The notes beneath the pieces were generated by a model that saw nothing but the letters and a program-made list of their open reading frames with translations, made no database searches and was not told the DNA's origin. 64,000 nucleotides of DNA from Clostridium_AD sp050717535 (GTDB lineage Bacteria; Bacillota; Clostridia; Clostridiales; Clostridiaceae), in the NCBI RefSeq assembly GCF_050717535.1, contig NZ_JBOITM010000069.1:1-64000 (forward strand), read 5' to 3'. Numbering within the stretch: position 1 is the stretch's first letter; every line of letters starts with the position of its first letter. The position numbers and the translations under genes are program-made. Shown in pieces: positions 33,688 through 42,640 of the stretch.

Positions 33688-33775
33688 GACCGCTCACGTA
33701 AGGTTATAAACATACTTACACATAAACAAGTTTACATAGTGGTATGTACCTGGGATGGCGAGACTGGATCAAGGA
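33688..33775 (+). ncRNA. Ribosomal protein L21 leader
   Basis: The untranslated stretch between promoter and rplU contains GACCGCTCACGTAAGG and, further on, CTGGGATGGCGAGACTGG just before AAGGAGGTG. A structured L21 leader, which binds L21 for autoregulation, is known at this place in low-GC Gram-positives. I recognise it by position and by the GCGAGACTGG-type 3' element, not by folding. Confidence 0.65.
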
Positions 33776-33785
33776 GGTGTATTTT

Positions 33786-34097
33786 ATGTACGCAGTTTTA
33801 GTTACTGGTGGAAAACAATACAGAGTTCAAGAAGGAGACGTTTTATTCGTTGAAAAGTTGAATGCTGAAGTTGAAACAACAGTTGAATTTAATGAGATTC
33901 TTGCAGTAGGCAAGGAAGAGGGATTAGTAGTTGGAAAACCTCTAGTTGAAGGAGCTACAGTTGTTGCTAAAGTTTTAGCGCAAGGAAAAGCTAAAAAGGT
34001 TATAGTTTTTAAGTTTAAGAGAAAGTTAGATTATAGAAAGAAACAAGGACACAGACAATCATATACTAAGATTCAAATCGAGAAGATTGAAGCTTAA
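33786..34097 (+). CDS. rplU: Ribosomal protein bL21
   Basis: The protein has 103 residues from ATG 33786, eight bases after AAGGAGGTG. The start MYAVLVTGGKQYRVQEGD is diagnostic, and the C-terminal KFKRKLDYRKKQGHRQSYT contacts 23S rRNA. It heads the rplU-prp-rpmA unit. Confidence 0.98.
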   Translation: MYAVLVTGGKQYRVQEGDVLFVEKLNAEVETTVEFNEILAVGKEEGLVVGKPLVEGATVVAKVLAQGKAKKVIVFKFKRKLDYRKKQGHRQSYTKIQIEKIEA

Positions 34098-34099
34098 TT

Positions 34100-34432
34100 A
34101 TGATAAAAGTAGAATTTGTTAAAAGCTTAGGTAAAATAGTTTCTTTTAAAATAAAAGGTCATGCTGCTCCTAAGGAAGAACAATTAGATGTAGATTTAAT
34201 TTGTTGTGCTGTTTCAGCAATTTCTCAAACTACAGTTATTGGGATTGAGGAAGTTTTAAAAATTAAGGTTAAGTATGAGATAAAGGATGGATTTTTGAAT
34301 TTAAATTTAGAAGGTCAAACTTTAGAAGATATCGAAAGATGTCAAGTTTTATTAGAGACAATGATGCTTGGACTTAAGAGTATAGAAATTATTTATAGTA
34401 ACTATATAAAACTAGAAACAGAGGAGGTGTGA
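34100..34432 (+). CDS. prp: Ribosomal-processing cysteine protease Prp
   Basis: The protein has 110 residues (YsxB family). The catalytic pair is His21 in KGHAAP and Cys35 in VDLICCAVSAIS. It removes the N-terminal extension of bL27, encoded next, after the motif LQLFA. The order rplU-prp-rpmA with two- and four-base gaps is strictly kept in Firmicutes. Confidence 0.95.
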   Translation: MIKVEFVKSLGKIVSFKIKGHAAPKEEQLDVDLICCAVSAISQTTVIGIEEVLKIKVKYEIKDGFLNLNLEGQTLEDIERCQVLLETMMLGLKSIEIIYSNYIKLETEEV

Positions 34433-34436
34433 AACT

Positions 34437-34742
34437 ATGCTAGTTATTAACCTTCAGTTATTTGCTCATAAAAAAGGAGTAGGTAGCTCAAGAAATGGTA
34501 GAGATAGTGAATCTAAAAGACTTGGTGCTAAACGTGCAGACGGTCAATTCGTTCTTGCAGGTAATATTTTAGTAAGACAAAGAGGAACAAAAATCCATCC
34601 TGGAACTAATGTTGGAATAGGTGGAGATGACACTCTTTTCGCTAAAGTTGATGGAATTGTTAAATTCGAAAGATTGGGAAAAATGAAGAAAAAAGCAAGC
34701 GTTTATCCTGTTGATTTAGAAACAATTGCAATGGCTGAATAG
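34437..34742 (+). CDS. rpmA: Ribosomal protein bL27 with cleavable N-terminus
   Basis: The protein has 101 residues. The N-terminal MLVINLQLFA is the Prp-cleaved extension; the mature protein begins HKKGVGSSRNGRDSESKRLG, which reaches the peptidyl transferase centre. RQRGTKIHPGTNVGIGGDDTLFA is typical of the family core. GGAGGTG precedes the ATG. Confidence 0.98.
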   Translation: MLVINLQLFAHKKGVGSSRNGRDSESKRLGAKRADGQFVLAGNILVRQRGTKIHPGTNVGIGGDDTLFAKVDGIVKFERLGKMKKKASVYPVDLETIAMAE

Positions 34743-34746
34743 TTTA

Positions 34747-34772
34747 AGGCACCCCTAAAGGGTGCTTTTTTA
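34747..34772 (+). terminator. Terminator after rpmA
   Basis: GCACCC (34749-34754) pairs with GGGTGC (34760-34765), then T6. Confidence 0.85.
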
Positions 34773-34795
34773 AAATTCTCTTTCGGAGGATAGAA

Positions 34796-35332
34796 ATGAA
34801 TGAACTAGAAGAGTATATAAGTCTACTTAGAAAACAAAGGCACGATTTTATGAATGATTTGCAAGTTATATACGGTTATTTGCAAATTAAAAGACCACAA
34901 GGTGCTTTGGATTATATAGAGAAATTATCCAAAGAAAATCAAATTATTAGTGAAATTTATAAGTTAGAAGATAATAGATTTTCACTATGTCTTGAAAGCA
35001 ATATTAAGAAATTATGGGCAAATGAAGTAAAAGTAGAAGTAGATATTGAGATTAGTAACTTTAAAAATAAAATCTTTGTAAATGAATATACTAAAAAAAA
35101 TGATTTAGTCAACACTATATTTATGGAAGTAGAAAAGACTAATAAGAAGTTTGTTTACATTTATATATTCCAAGATGAATTAGGCGAAAGTTTACTTGTT
35201 ACTAATAATGAGTCCATGATAGGCGACATAAGTTGGATGGAAGAATGGCAACAAATAAATACACAAATAGATGATTTTAAAATTTATAGATATGGGTTTG
35301 ATAATAATATAGCTTATAGATTAATATTCTAA
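34796..35332 (+). CDS. Spo0B-like sensor/phosphotransferase domain protein
   Basis: The protein has 178 residues. It opens with a helical hairpin whose first helix holds LRKQRHDFMNDLQVIYGYLQ (His16), the SPOB_a-type phospho-acceptor motif. The second helix is PQGALDYIEKLSKENQ. The remaining part resembles a reduced ATPase-like fold with no visible ATP lid. In Bacillus subtilis spo0B lies between rpmA and obg, exactly as here. Clostridium is generally thought to phosphorylate Spo0A directly without Spo0B, so its partner is open. GGAGG stands eight bases before the ATG. Confidence 0.75.
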   Translation: MNELEEYISLLRKQRHDFMNDLQVIYGYLQIKRPQGALDYIEKLSKENQIISEIYKLEDNRFSLCLESNIKKLWANEVKVEVDIEISNFKNKIFVNEYTKKNDLVNTIFMEVEKTNKKFVYIYIFQDELGESLLVTNNESMIGDISWMEEWQQINTQIDDFKIYRYGFDNNIAYRLIF

Positions 35333-35398
35333 GAAATTAGAATTTAGTAAATAGATTAAAATACAAAATAGAAAATGCGGTAAGGTAAGGTGAAATAT

Positions 35399-36682
35399 AT
35401 GTTTATTGATACAGCCAAGATTTTTGTTAAATCAGGCAACGGTGGAAATGGTGCCGTTTCGTTTAGAACAGAAAAATATATACCACTGGGTGGACCAGAT
35501 GGTGGAGATGGTGGAAATGGTGGAGATGTAATACTGGTAGTTGATGCTAGTATGACAACTTTATTAGATTTTTCATATGCAAGAAAATTTGTAGCTAAAC
35601 CTGGAGTTCAAGGTTCTGGCTCTAAGTGTTATGGAAAAGCAGGAGCAAATTTAGAGGTTAAAGTTCCAATGGGGACAATTGTAAAAGACTTTGAAACAAA
35701 CAAAGTAATGTGTGATTTATCTCGCGTTGGTCAAACTTATGTAGTTTGTAAGGCTGGAAAAGGCGGCAAGGGTAATGTTAAGTTTTGTACACCTACAAGG
35801 CAAGCACCTAATTTTGCTGAACCTGGAATGCCAGGAGAAGAAAGATGGATTAGACTTGAACTTAAGCTACTAGCTGATGTTGGGCTACTAGGATTTCCAA
35901 ACGTTGGTAAATCAACTTTGCTTTCAGTAGTATCTAAAGCAAGACCTAAAATAGCTAACTATCATTTTACTACTTTAAAACCAAACTTAGGGGTAGTAAG
36001 TGTTAAAGGTGCACATAGTTTTGTTATGGCTGATATACCAGGAATAATTGAAGGAGCAGCTGAAGGAGTAGGTCTTGGAATAGGTTTCCTAAGGCATATA
36101 GAAAGAACTAGAATGCTTATTCATGTAGTTGATATTTCGGGAATAGAAGGTAGAGATGCTGTAGAGGACTTTGTTAAAATAAATGAAGAACTTAGAAAAT
36201 ATAGTATTAAACTATGGGATAGACCACAAATAATAGCTTGTAACAAAAGTGATATGCTATTTGATGATGAAGTCTTTGAAGATTTTAAGAAAAGATTAAA
36301 TGAAATGGGATATGATAATAGTAAGATATTTAAAATATCTGCAGCTACAAGTCAAGGTGTAGAAGCACTGATGAAAGAAGCAGCTAGAATGTTATCTACT
36401 ATTCCGGTTACGGAACTTGTAATAGAGGAAGAAGATAAGTTTGTAATAGAACAAAAGAGATTTACCTACACTATTGAGGTAGATGAGGAAGGAACTTTTG
36501 TTGTTGATGGAACCTTTGTTGATAGATTGTTAAATGCTGTTAATATTAATGAACCGGATTCTCTTAAATATTTCCACAAAGTTTTAAAAAACAAGGGAGT
36601 ATTTGATGCATTAGTTGCAAAAGGAATTCAAGATGGGGATTTAGTAAGATTACAGAAGTTTGAATTTGAATTCTTATTATAG
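35399..36682 (+). CDS. obg: Obg/CgtA GTPase
   Basis: The protein has 427 residues from ATG 35399, the classical MFIDTAKIFVKSGNGGNG start; an in-frame GTG nine bases upstream lies in the ribosome binding site. The glycine-rich Obg fold fills about 1-157 (GGPDGGDGGNGGDV), then comes the G domain (G1 GFPNVGKST, G3 DIPGIIEGA, G4 NKSD, G5 SAA) and a C-terminal OCT domain (about 345-427). It acts in 50S assembly and stress and sporulation signalling. Confidence 0.97.
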   Translation: MFIDTAKIFVKSGNGGNGAVSFRTEKYIPLGGPDGGDGGNGGDVILVVDASMTTLLDFSYARKFVAKPGVQGSGSKCYGKAGANLEVKVPMGTIVKDFETNKVMCDLSRVGQTYVVCKAGKGGKGNVKFCTPTRQAPNFAEPGMPGEERWIRLELKLLADVGLLGFPNVGKSTLLSVVSKARPKIANYHFTTLKPNLGVVSVKGAHSFVMADIPGIIEGAAEGVGLGIGFLRHIERTRMLIHVVDISGIEGRDAVEDFVKINEELRKYSIKLWDRPQIIACNKSDMLFDDEVFEDFKKRLNEMGYDNSKIFKISAATSQGVEALMKEAARMLSTIPVTELVIEEEDKFVIEQKRFTYTIEVDEEGTFVVDGTFVDRLLNAVNINEPDSLKYFHKVLKNKGVFDALVAKGIQDGDLVRLQKFEFEFLL

Positions 36683-36734
36683 TGGATAATATATTAAAAT
36701 TGTTATCTTATAAGAATGTAGCTAGGAGGATATT

Positions 36735-37025
36735 ATGATTACAAGTAAGCAAAGAAGTTATTTAAGAACTATGGCAAATACATTACAACCTATATTTCAG
36801 GTTGGAAAAGCTGGAATAGAAGAAAACTTTTTAAAACAGGTAAATGATGCACTGGAATCTAGAGAACTTATTAAAGTTAAGGTTCTAAATAATAGTGGAT
36901 TAACTGCTAGAGAAGCTTCAGATATAATTTGTGAAGCCATAAGCGCTGAGGCAGTTCAAGCTATTGGAAGCAAATGTGTATTCTATAAAAAGTCTTTAAA
37001 AAAGCCTAAAATTGAATTACCATAA
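36735..37025 (+). CDS. yhbY: Ribosome assembly RNA-binding protein YhbY
   Basis: The protein has 96 residues with a CRM domain (MITSKQRSYLRTMANTLQPI, FQVGKAG, LIKVKVLNNSG). It binds pre-50S particles. It follows obg by 52 bases with TAGGAGGA in front and precedes a terminator. Confidence 0.93.
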   Translation: MITSKQRSYLRTMANTLQPIFQVGKAGIEENFLKQVNDALESRELIKVKVLNNSGLTAREASDIICEAISAEAVQAIGSKCVFYKKSLKKPKIELP

Positions 37026-37050
37026 AAGCATGTAAATTTACATGCTTTTT
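37024..37050 (+). terminator. Terminator after yhbY
   Basis: AAAAGCATGTAAA and TTTACATGCTTTT form a near-perfect stem overlapping the stop codon, ending in T5. Confidence 0.85.
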
Positions 37051-37184
37051 CCTCTATGAAAATTATAACTTGTGTTATTATTTTCCAAGCTATTTTCAGA
37101 AAAAAATGTATTCATCCAGTTTAATATTCTATTATTGACTAGTTCATTTCAGATGCCTTACTACAGTATAAAGAGGGTGCTATA

Positions 37185-37784
37185 TTGAAAAAAGCTATTT
37201 TTGGAGGAACTTTTGATCCAATTCATATTGGTCACCTTCATATTGCCTATGAAACATTGTATAATTTACAACTAGACAAAATTTTATTCATGCCTGCAGG
37301 GAATCCACCACATAAAAACAATAAAAAAATTACAGATGCTAAAATTAGATATGATTTGGTTGAAAAGGCCATTGAGTCCGAAGCTTACTTTGAAATAAGT
37401 GATTATGAAATAAATAAAAGTGAAAATAGCTATACCTATGAAACTATTGAAGTCTTCAGCGAACTGCAACCTAATATAGATTGGTATTTTTTAATTGGGG
37501 TTGATAGCTTAATGTACTTAGATAAGTGGAAAAACGTAGAGCGGATTCTAAGTAGTTGTAAGTTAGTGGTTTATAACAGGGCAGGTTTTACAGTGGAAGC
37601 TGTGGCTAATCAGTTAAGATATATAGAACAAAAATTTCATAAAAAGATAATTTTTATTGATATGCCAATTATAGACATATCTTCAACGAATATTAGGAAT
37701 AATATAAAGGTTGGTAGAAATGTTGATTATCTACTTCCAAAAGGTGTAGATGAAATAATTCATGAGCTTAATCTATATAAATAG
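37185..37784 (+). CDS. nadD: Nicotinate-nucleotide adenylyltransferase
   Basis: The protein has 199 residues from TTG 37185 after AGAGGGTG. The nucleotidyltransferase motif is GGTFDPIHIGHLHIA, then MPAGNPPHK, and the second ATP-binding motif is ISSTNIRNNI. It makes deamido-NAD from nicotinate mononucleotide and ATP. It is coupled in position with yqeK. Confidence 0.95.
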   Translation: MKKAIFGGTFDPIHIGHLHIAYETLYNLQLDKILFMPAGNPPHKNNKKITDAKIRYDLVEKAIESEAYFEISDYEINKSENSYTYETIEVFSELQPNIDWYFLIGVDSLMYLDKWKNVERILSSCKLVVYNRAGFTVEAVANQLRYIEQKFHKKIIFIDMPIIDISSTNIRNNIKVGRNVDYLLPKGVDEIIHELNLYK

Positions 37785-37803
37785 TAATATTGGGGGGATT
37801 TAA

Positions 37804-38382
37804 ATGTGGAATGAGGGTGAAATGCTCTGTTATTTGCAATTAAATTTAAGTGAGGGTAGATTGCAACATAGTTTAAATGTTAGTGAAACTGCAGTAGCAC
37901 TAGCAAAAAAATATGGAGAAAATATAGAAAGTGCTAGAATTGCAGGACTAGTCCACGATTGTGGTAAGAATATGAAGGATGATCAGCTTTTAAAAGTGGC
38001 CAGTGAGCATGGAATTCATAATGACGAAATATATTTACATAATCCTTCAATTTTGCACGGATTAGTGGGGAGTATAATTGCCAGAGAAATAATGAATATC
38101 GAAGATGAGGATATTTTAGCATCTATTCGCTATCACACTACAGGTAGAAAAAACATGAGCATTTTGGAAAAAATTATTTATATTGCAGATTATATTGAAC
38201 CATTAAGAGTGTTCGAAGGTGTAGAAAAACTGAGGCTTTTAAGTTATACAGATTTAGATGCTGCTGTAATACAATCTCTTGAAAATACAATAAAATATGT
38301 TATAAGTCGAAAAGAATTGTTACATATGGATACTGTAGAAGCAAGAAATTATTTATTAAGTAAAAATAAGGTGAAAAGATGA
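37804..38382 (+). CDS. yqeK: HD-domain hydrolase YqeK
   Basis: The protein has 192 residues with the HD motif in AGLVHDCGKNM and the supporting residues LQHSLNVSETAVALAKKYG, LHGLVGSIIA and IIYIADYIEP. YqeK proteins are symmetrical diadenosine tetraphosphate hydrolases. It follows nadD by 19 bases, and its stop overlaps the next start (ATGA). Confidence 0.92.
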   Translation: MWNEGEMLCYLQLNLSEGRLQHSLNVSETAVALAKKYGENIESARIAGLVHDCGKNMKDDQLLKVASEHGIHNDEIYLHNPSILHGLVGSIIAREIMNIEDEDILASIRYHTTGRKNMSILEKIIYIADYIEPLRVFEGVEKLRLLSYTDLDAAVIQSLENTIKYVISRKELLHMDTVEARNYLLSKNKVKR

Positions 38383-39662
38383 GAGAAAATAAAAAAAAGA
38401 AAAAAAAGAAAAAAATAGTAAACTATAAAAGATTTGCGTTGGTTATCACCACTTTAGTGGTGTCTGTTTTTTTATTGATTTTTGGGTATTTTTATGTTTA
38501 CTTAGATAGTTTGAATAATAATGCAGTAGATTTAAATAAAATAGATGTAAGTTCAAATTTAAACAAGGATGAAATAGATAAACTAAAAAATGATGGGAAA
38601 TCCTGCAACATACTTGTTATGGGTGTAGATGTCGGTACTGCTGGTTCTACTAATGCTAATGATCCGAAGAGGACAGATACAATGATCGTGGCACATTACA
38701 ATGCAGAGGATAAAAACATTAGTTTGGTTTCAATTCCTAGAGATACACTAATTAAAATAAATAACAAAAATCAAAAGATTAATGCTGCCCATGCTATTGG
38801 TGGTGTAACTTACGCGGTTGATGCTGTAGAAGAACTTTTAGGTATTAGAATTGATTACTATGGTAAAATCAATTATGAAGGCTTTAGGAATGTGATTAAT
38901 GCTATAGGTGGTATAGATATGGATATAACAAGGAACATGCATTATGATGATTCAACTCAAAACTTGAGCATTAATTTTCAAAAGGGTACTACAGTTCATT
39001 TAGATGGTAAGAAAGCTGAAGAGTTTTTCAGATGGAGAAAAAATAACGATGGTACTGGCCTGGCAGATGGTGATTTAGGTAGAATAGAAAATCAACATTT
39101 GTTTATTACTAAAGTAATGGAAAAATTAAAAAGTCCTATTATAGTGCTTAAAATTCCAAGTATTTTATCAGCAATTCAAACCTCAGTAGAAACAAATATG
39201 GATGCTAAAGATATATTTAAGTATGGATATATATTTGCCACCATAGATAAGGATAAATTTTCTATGGATACTATTAAAGGTGAATTAAAGACTTTAAATG
39301 GTCAATCGTATTTAATATACGATGAAGCTCAAAATAAATCCATTCTTTCAAAATTGTATGATGAGAGCGCATTAAGCATTGATAAGTCAAAGCTTAGAAT
39401 AAAAGTAATTAATGGCACTAAGAAGGCAGGTCTGGCTAGCGATTTTGCAACGTATCTTCAGCAAAAGGGATACAAAAAGCCTGAAACATCAAATGGTGAT
39501 AGCACCAGTAAAACTAAAATTTTAGTATACAATGGTAATGAGGGCATAAAAACTTCACTAGTAAAAGATTTTAAAATAGATAATATTGAATTTTCATCGT
39601 CAAAGCAGGATAACTTTGATATAATAGTTATGTTAGGTGAAGATCATAAGTATATGAAATAA
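38379..39662 (+). CDS. LytR-CpsA-Psr family phosphotransferase
   Basis: The protein has 427 residues. A very Lys-rich N-terminus is followed by one membrane segment (FALVITTLVVSVFLLIFGYFYV). The LCP domain (about 75-240) shows DPKRTDTMIVAHY, LVSIPRDTLIKI, AHAIGG and FFRWRKNNDGTGLADGDLGR, with the catalytic Arg/Asp set. A C-terminal LytR_C domain (about 330-425) follows. LCP enzymes attach teichoic acids or other glycopolymers to peptidoglycan outside the cell. It is linked to yqeK by a four-base overlap. Confidence 0.9.
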   Translation: MRENKKKKKKKKIVNYKRFALVITTLVVSVFLLIFGYFYVYLDSLNNNAVDLNKIDVSSNLNKDEIDKLKNDGKSCNILVMGVDVGTAGSTNANDPKRTDTMIVAHYNAEDKNISLVSIPRDTLIKINNKNQKINAAHAIGGVTYAVDAVEELLGIRIDYYGKINYEGFRNVINAIGGIDMDITRNMHYDDSTQNLSINFQKGTTVHLDGKKAEEFFRWRKNNDGTGLADGDLGRIENQHLFITKVMEKLKSPIIVLKIPSILSAIQTSVETNMDAKDIFKYGYIFATIDKDKFSMDTIKGELKTLNGQSYLIYDEAQNKSILSKLYDESALSIDKSKLRIKVINGTKKAGLASDFATYLQQKGYKKPETSNGDSTSKTKILVYNGNEGIKTSLVKDFKIDNIEFSSSKQDNFDIIVMLGEDHKYMK

Positions 39663-39731
39663 TATTTTTATCTAAAAGCAATATATAGTGGATAGGGTTA
39701 ACTTTATCTACATTTATGAGGAGGAGAAAAA

Positions 39732-40115
39732 ATGGAAAAACACATTGTAAGCACAAGTAAAGCACCAGCAGCTCTTGGACCATATTCTCAAGCAGTAAAA
39801 GTTGGGAACTTATTATTTACTTCAGGATCATTAGCAATAAATTCAACTACTGGTGAATTTATAAATGATGATATAAAGAAAGCAACAGCACAATCTTTAG
39901 AAAATCTAAAATTTATACTAGAAGAAGCAGGTACTACCTTAGACAAGGTGGTAAAAACTGTTGTATTTTTAAAGGATATGAATGATTTTGCTGAGATGAA
40001 TGAAGTATATGCAAAATATTTCACAAGCAATCCACCAGCTAGATCTTGTGTTCAGGTAGCCAAACTTCCTAAGGATGCATTAGTAGAAATAGAAGTTATT
40101 GCAATTGCCGAATAA
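39732..40115 (+). CDS. ridA: RidA-family enamine/imine deaminase
   Basis: The protein has 127 residues, the usual size. The motifs are PAALGPYSQAVKVGNLLFTSG, VVKTVVFLKDMNDF, and the substrate-binding Arg/Cys segment NPPARSCVQVAKLPKDALVEIE. It hydrolyses reactive 2-aminoacrylate from PLP enzymes. GAGGAGGAG precedes the ATG. Confidence 0.95.
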   Translation: MEKHIVSTSKAPAALGPYSQAVKVGNLLFTSGSLAINSTTGEFINDDIKKATAQSLENLKFILEEAGTTLDKVVKTVVFLKDMNDFAEMNEVYAKYFTSNPPARSCVQVAKLPKDALVEIEVIAIAE

Positions 40116-41106
40116 TAAATTAGTTCCGAATAACAAATTAGCATTGGATAATAATTTAACCTACGTGGTGGGAGAAAACATTAAAGATATAAAGTTAAGA
40201 GATTATCTAAAATATACAGAGAATTTATCTAGTAGATTTATAAAAAGCTCAGGTATTAGTGGAAAAATAAGGGTAAATGGTAAAGTGGTTAAGCTCAATC
40301 ACAGAATAAATTCAGTTGATAAAATAGAGATTGATATGAAGAAAGATGAGCATCAAAACATTGAACCTGAGAAAATGGATTTAGATGTGGTATATGATGA
40401 TATAGATCTTATTGTTATAAATAAGAGTCCAGGTATAGTAGTTCATCCCACTCGTGGAGTTCCCTTTGGAACTCTAGCCAATGGAGTTTCATATTATTTT
40501 AAAGAAAGAAATGAAAATTGCATTGTTAGACTAGTGAGTAGACTAGACAGAGATACTTCCGGTCTTATAATAATTGCAAAAAATCAATTTGCACATATGG
40601 CATTAGCTAGAGACATGCAAAGTAGCGATGTTGGGGTCATAGAAATGCAAGGGAAATCAGCACAAGGAATAGATATGCAAGATAAAATTTTTGAGAAGAG
40701 TTACATGGCTGTTGTACATGGTAATATGGAAAACAAGTCAGGGACTATTGATTTGCCCATTGGGAAACCCAATGAAGATTCTATAAAAAGTGAGGTTTTC
40801 GAAAATGGACAAAGAAGTATATCTCATTATGAAGTTATAGATTCTTTTAAAAATGCTGATTTGGTAAAAGTTACTCTGGAAACTGGTAGAACACATCAAA
40901 TTCGTGTTCATTTTAGTCATATTGGTCATCCGCTTTATGGGGATAGCCTTTATGGAACACCTGAAAGTCAGTATATTGATAGGCAGGCATTACATGCTTA
41001 TAAATTAATCTTTCCACATCCAAGAACTGGTGAGCAGCTTATACTCCAGTCAAAACTTCCAGAGGATATAGAGAGTTTAATAAGTAAACTAAAAGCTGAA
41101 AGTTAA
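40099..41106 (+). CDS. RluA-family pseudouridine synthase
   Basis: The protein has up to 335 residues. An N-terminal S4-like part (LRDYLKYTENLSSRFIK, GKIRVNGKVVKLNH) is followed by the catalytic domain with VHPTRG, RLVSRLDRDTSGLII (catalytic Asp near 152), EKSYMAVVHG and TGRTHQIRVHFSHIGHPL. It isomerises uridines in rRNA or tRNA; the target is not readable. The start is uncertain: TTG 40099 overlaps ridA by 17 bases and TTG 40144 is an alternative, neither with a good ribosome binding site, so translation may depend on ridA. Confidence 0.88.
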   Translation: MQLPNNKLVPNNKLALDNNLTYVVGENIKDIKLRDYLKYTENLSSRFIKSSGISGKIRVNGKVVKLNHRINSVDKIEIDMKKDEHQNIEPEKMDLDVVYDDIDLIVINKSPGIVVHPTRGVPFGTLANGVSYYFKERNENCIVRLVSRLDRDTSGLIIIAKNQFAHMALARDMQSSDVGVIEMQGKSAQGIDMQDKIFEKSYMAVVHGNMENKSGTIDLPIGKPNEDSIKSEVFENGQRSISHYEVIDSFKNADLVKVTLETGRTHQIRVHFSHIGHPLYGDSLYGTPESQYIDRQALHAYKLIFPHPRTGEQLILQSKLPEDIESLISKLKAES

Positions 41107-41154
41107 AGCATCTCTTACTGAGCTGTTAATCATCTCTTACAGAGTTGTACAAAA

Positions 41155-41200
41155 AAACACTAACTATAAACTGTTAACAGTTTATAATTAGTGTTTTTTA
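41155..41200. terminator. Bidirectional terminator between convergent genes
   Basis: A long stem, AAACACTAACTATAAACTG with CAGTTTATAATTAGTGTTT, has an A-run on the left and a T-run on the right and serves both the RluA-type gene and the convergent carboxypeptidase gene. Confidence 0.9.
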
Positions 41201-41204
41201 AATA

Positions 41205-42494
41205 TTACCTTTTATTTTTAATATTTTGCATTAATCTCCTCAATTTGTTTTTCTTTTTTCTTCTTATATTTCTTACTCTCAGAAAGATTAATATTAAGGC
41301 AAGGACAATTGCAGAATATTTTATTATGTTCATTTTGAGAGAAGATTGTGTAAAGTATTTTGTACTATTCTTAAGAAATGAAGCGCTGGGAATAGAGACC
41401 TTTTTACTGTAATTCATTCCACTAGATAAATCTAGATTATAGGAATCACTCCCAAAAGTAATTAGTGCTTTACTTATATCATCACCTTTTTTTATGGAGG
41501 AGAGATCTAAATTCATTTTCTCAGTTTTAATATTAGGTGCTATTGATGAGCCTTTAGTTTTAACAATATAAAAATCTTTTGAAGCAAGTAGGGGAATTAC
41601 TGTGCCATCTTCTAATGTTAAATTTGATACTTTAGCACCTTTATCAAAATATTTAGAGAGCTCAAAATTATCAAAGCCATAATTCAATAGTTTTACACTG
41701 TCTGGAAAAAAAGTTTTTATAGAGTCATGTACAAGAGCTACTATAAGTTTTTGACCATTTTTAGTGGCTACAGCAATATAAGAATGCTTTGATTGAATAG
41801 TATAGCCTGTTTTTCCACCCTCACAATACTCATAATAGTATTGGTCATCTTTATGTATTAATCTATTGCCATTCCAAAGGGGACGTTTTTCCTTGCACTT
41901 ATTTGTTGATGCCATTATATACGAAGGGGTTGTTGCAATCTTCTTATATTCATCATGTTTAATAAGCTCCTGCATAATCAAAGCTAAATCATAGGCCGAA
42001 GTTTTATGATTTACATCATATAGTCCATTTGGATTGACAAAATTAGTGTCTTTACAACCTAATGAAGCTGCCTTTTCATTCATAAGTATTGCAAATTTAT
42101 CTGTGGAACCACTTATATGTTCTGCTAAGGCTACAGCACAATCATTAGCAGAAGCCAGTATTAATCCATATAACAATTCTTTTACAGATATTTTTTCGCC
42201 TTGCGTGATATATATTTTTGATCCATCAGTTATTTCTGCGTTTTTACTTACGGTTACCACATCGTCTAATTTAGAATTTTCTAAAACTAGAAGTATAGTC
42301 ATTATCTTAGTGGTAGAAGCTGGAGGGTAAGCAGAATTCTTATTTTTTTCATAAAGTAACTTGCCCGTGGTTGCATCCATTAAAACTACACTATCAGCTG
42401 ATACTGTTGGTGGTTTTACTAATGCTTGGACTGATGGGGCTGTGTTAAAAAGTAACAAAAATGATGCAATTATTATTGTGATTAATTTTTTCAT
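41205..42494 (-). CDS. D-alanyl-D-alanine carboxypeptidase (S11, DacF-like)
   Basis: The protein has 429 residues with a signal peptide (about 1-24, ending SVQA). Catalytic motifs are S60-x-x-K63 in PPASTTKIM, S115-A-N in LASANDCAVALAE, and KTG in GGKTGYTIQ (near 235). A beta-domain (PBP5_C-like) comes next, and the C-terminus has one membrane segment (KMNIIKYSAIVLALILIFL) with a very basic tail. It trims pentapeptides in peptidoglycan. DacF in Bacillus acts in the forespore; whether this copy is sporulation-specific is not visible. Confidence 0.93.
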   Translation of the reverse strand: MKKLITIIIASFLLLFNTAPSVQALVKPPTVSADSVVLMDATTGKLLYEKNKNSAYPPASTTKIMTILLVLENSKLDDVVTVSKNAEITDGSKIYITQGEKISVKELLYGLILASANDCAVALAEHISGSTDKFAILMNEKAASLGCKDTNFVNPNGLYDVNHKTSAYDLALIMQELIKHDEYKKIATTPSYIMASTNKCKEKRPLWNGNRLIHKDDQYYYEYCEGGKTGYTIQSKHSYIAVATKNGQKLIVALVHDSIKTFFPDSVKLLNYGFDNFELSKYFDKGAKVSNLTLEDGTVIPLLASKDFYIVKTKGSSIAPNIKTEKMNLDLSSIKKGDDISKALITFGSDSYNLDLSSGMNYSKKVSIPSASFLKNSTKYFTQSSLKMNIIKYSAIVLALILIFLRVRNIRRKKKNKLRRLMQNIKNKR

Positions 42495-42640
42495 AGATTA
42501 CCTCCAGTTTTCAATAGTTACATTATATCAATAAAATTCTTTCTTAGCGACAATATTTATGAAAAGTTGTCAATAATTTTATATAGGAAGGTAAAATAAA
42601 TTATAAGTTGTTACGTTTACAGAGCTAACAAGGAGGAGTT

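Noticed and set aside
41191..41412. 73-codon hydrophobic plus-strand frame
   Set aside because: It is antisense to the C-terminal membrane anchor of the D,D-carboxypeptidase.
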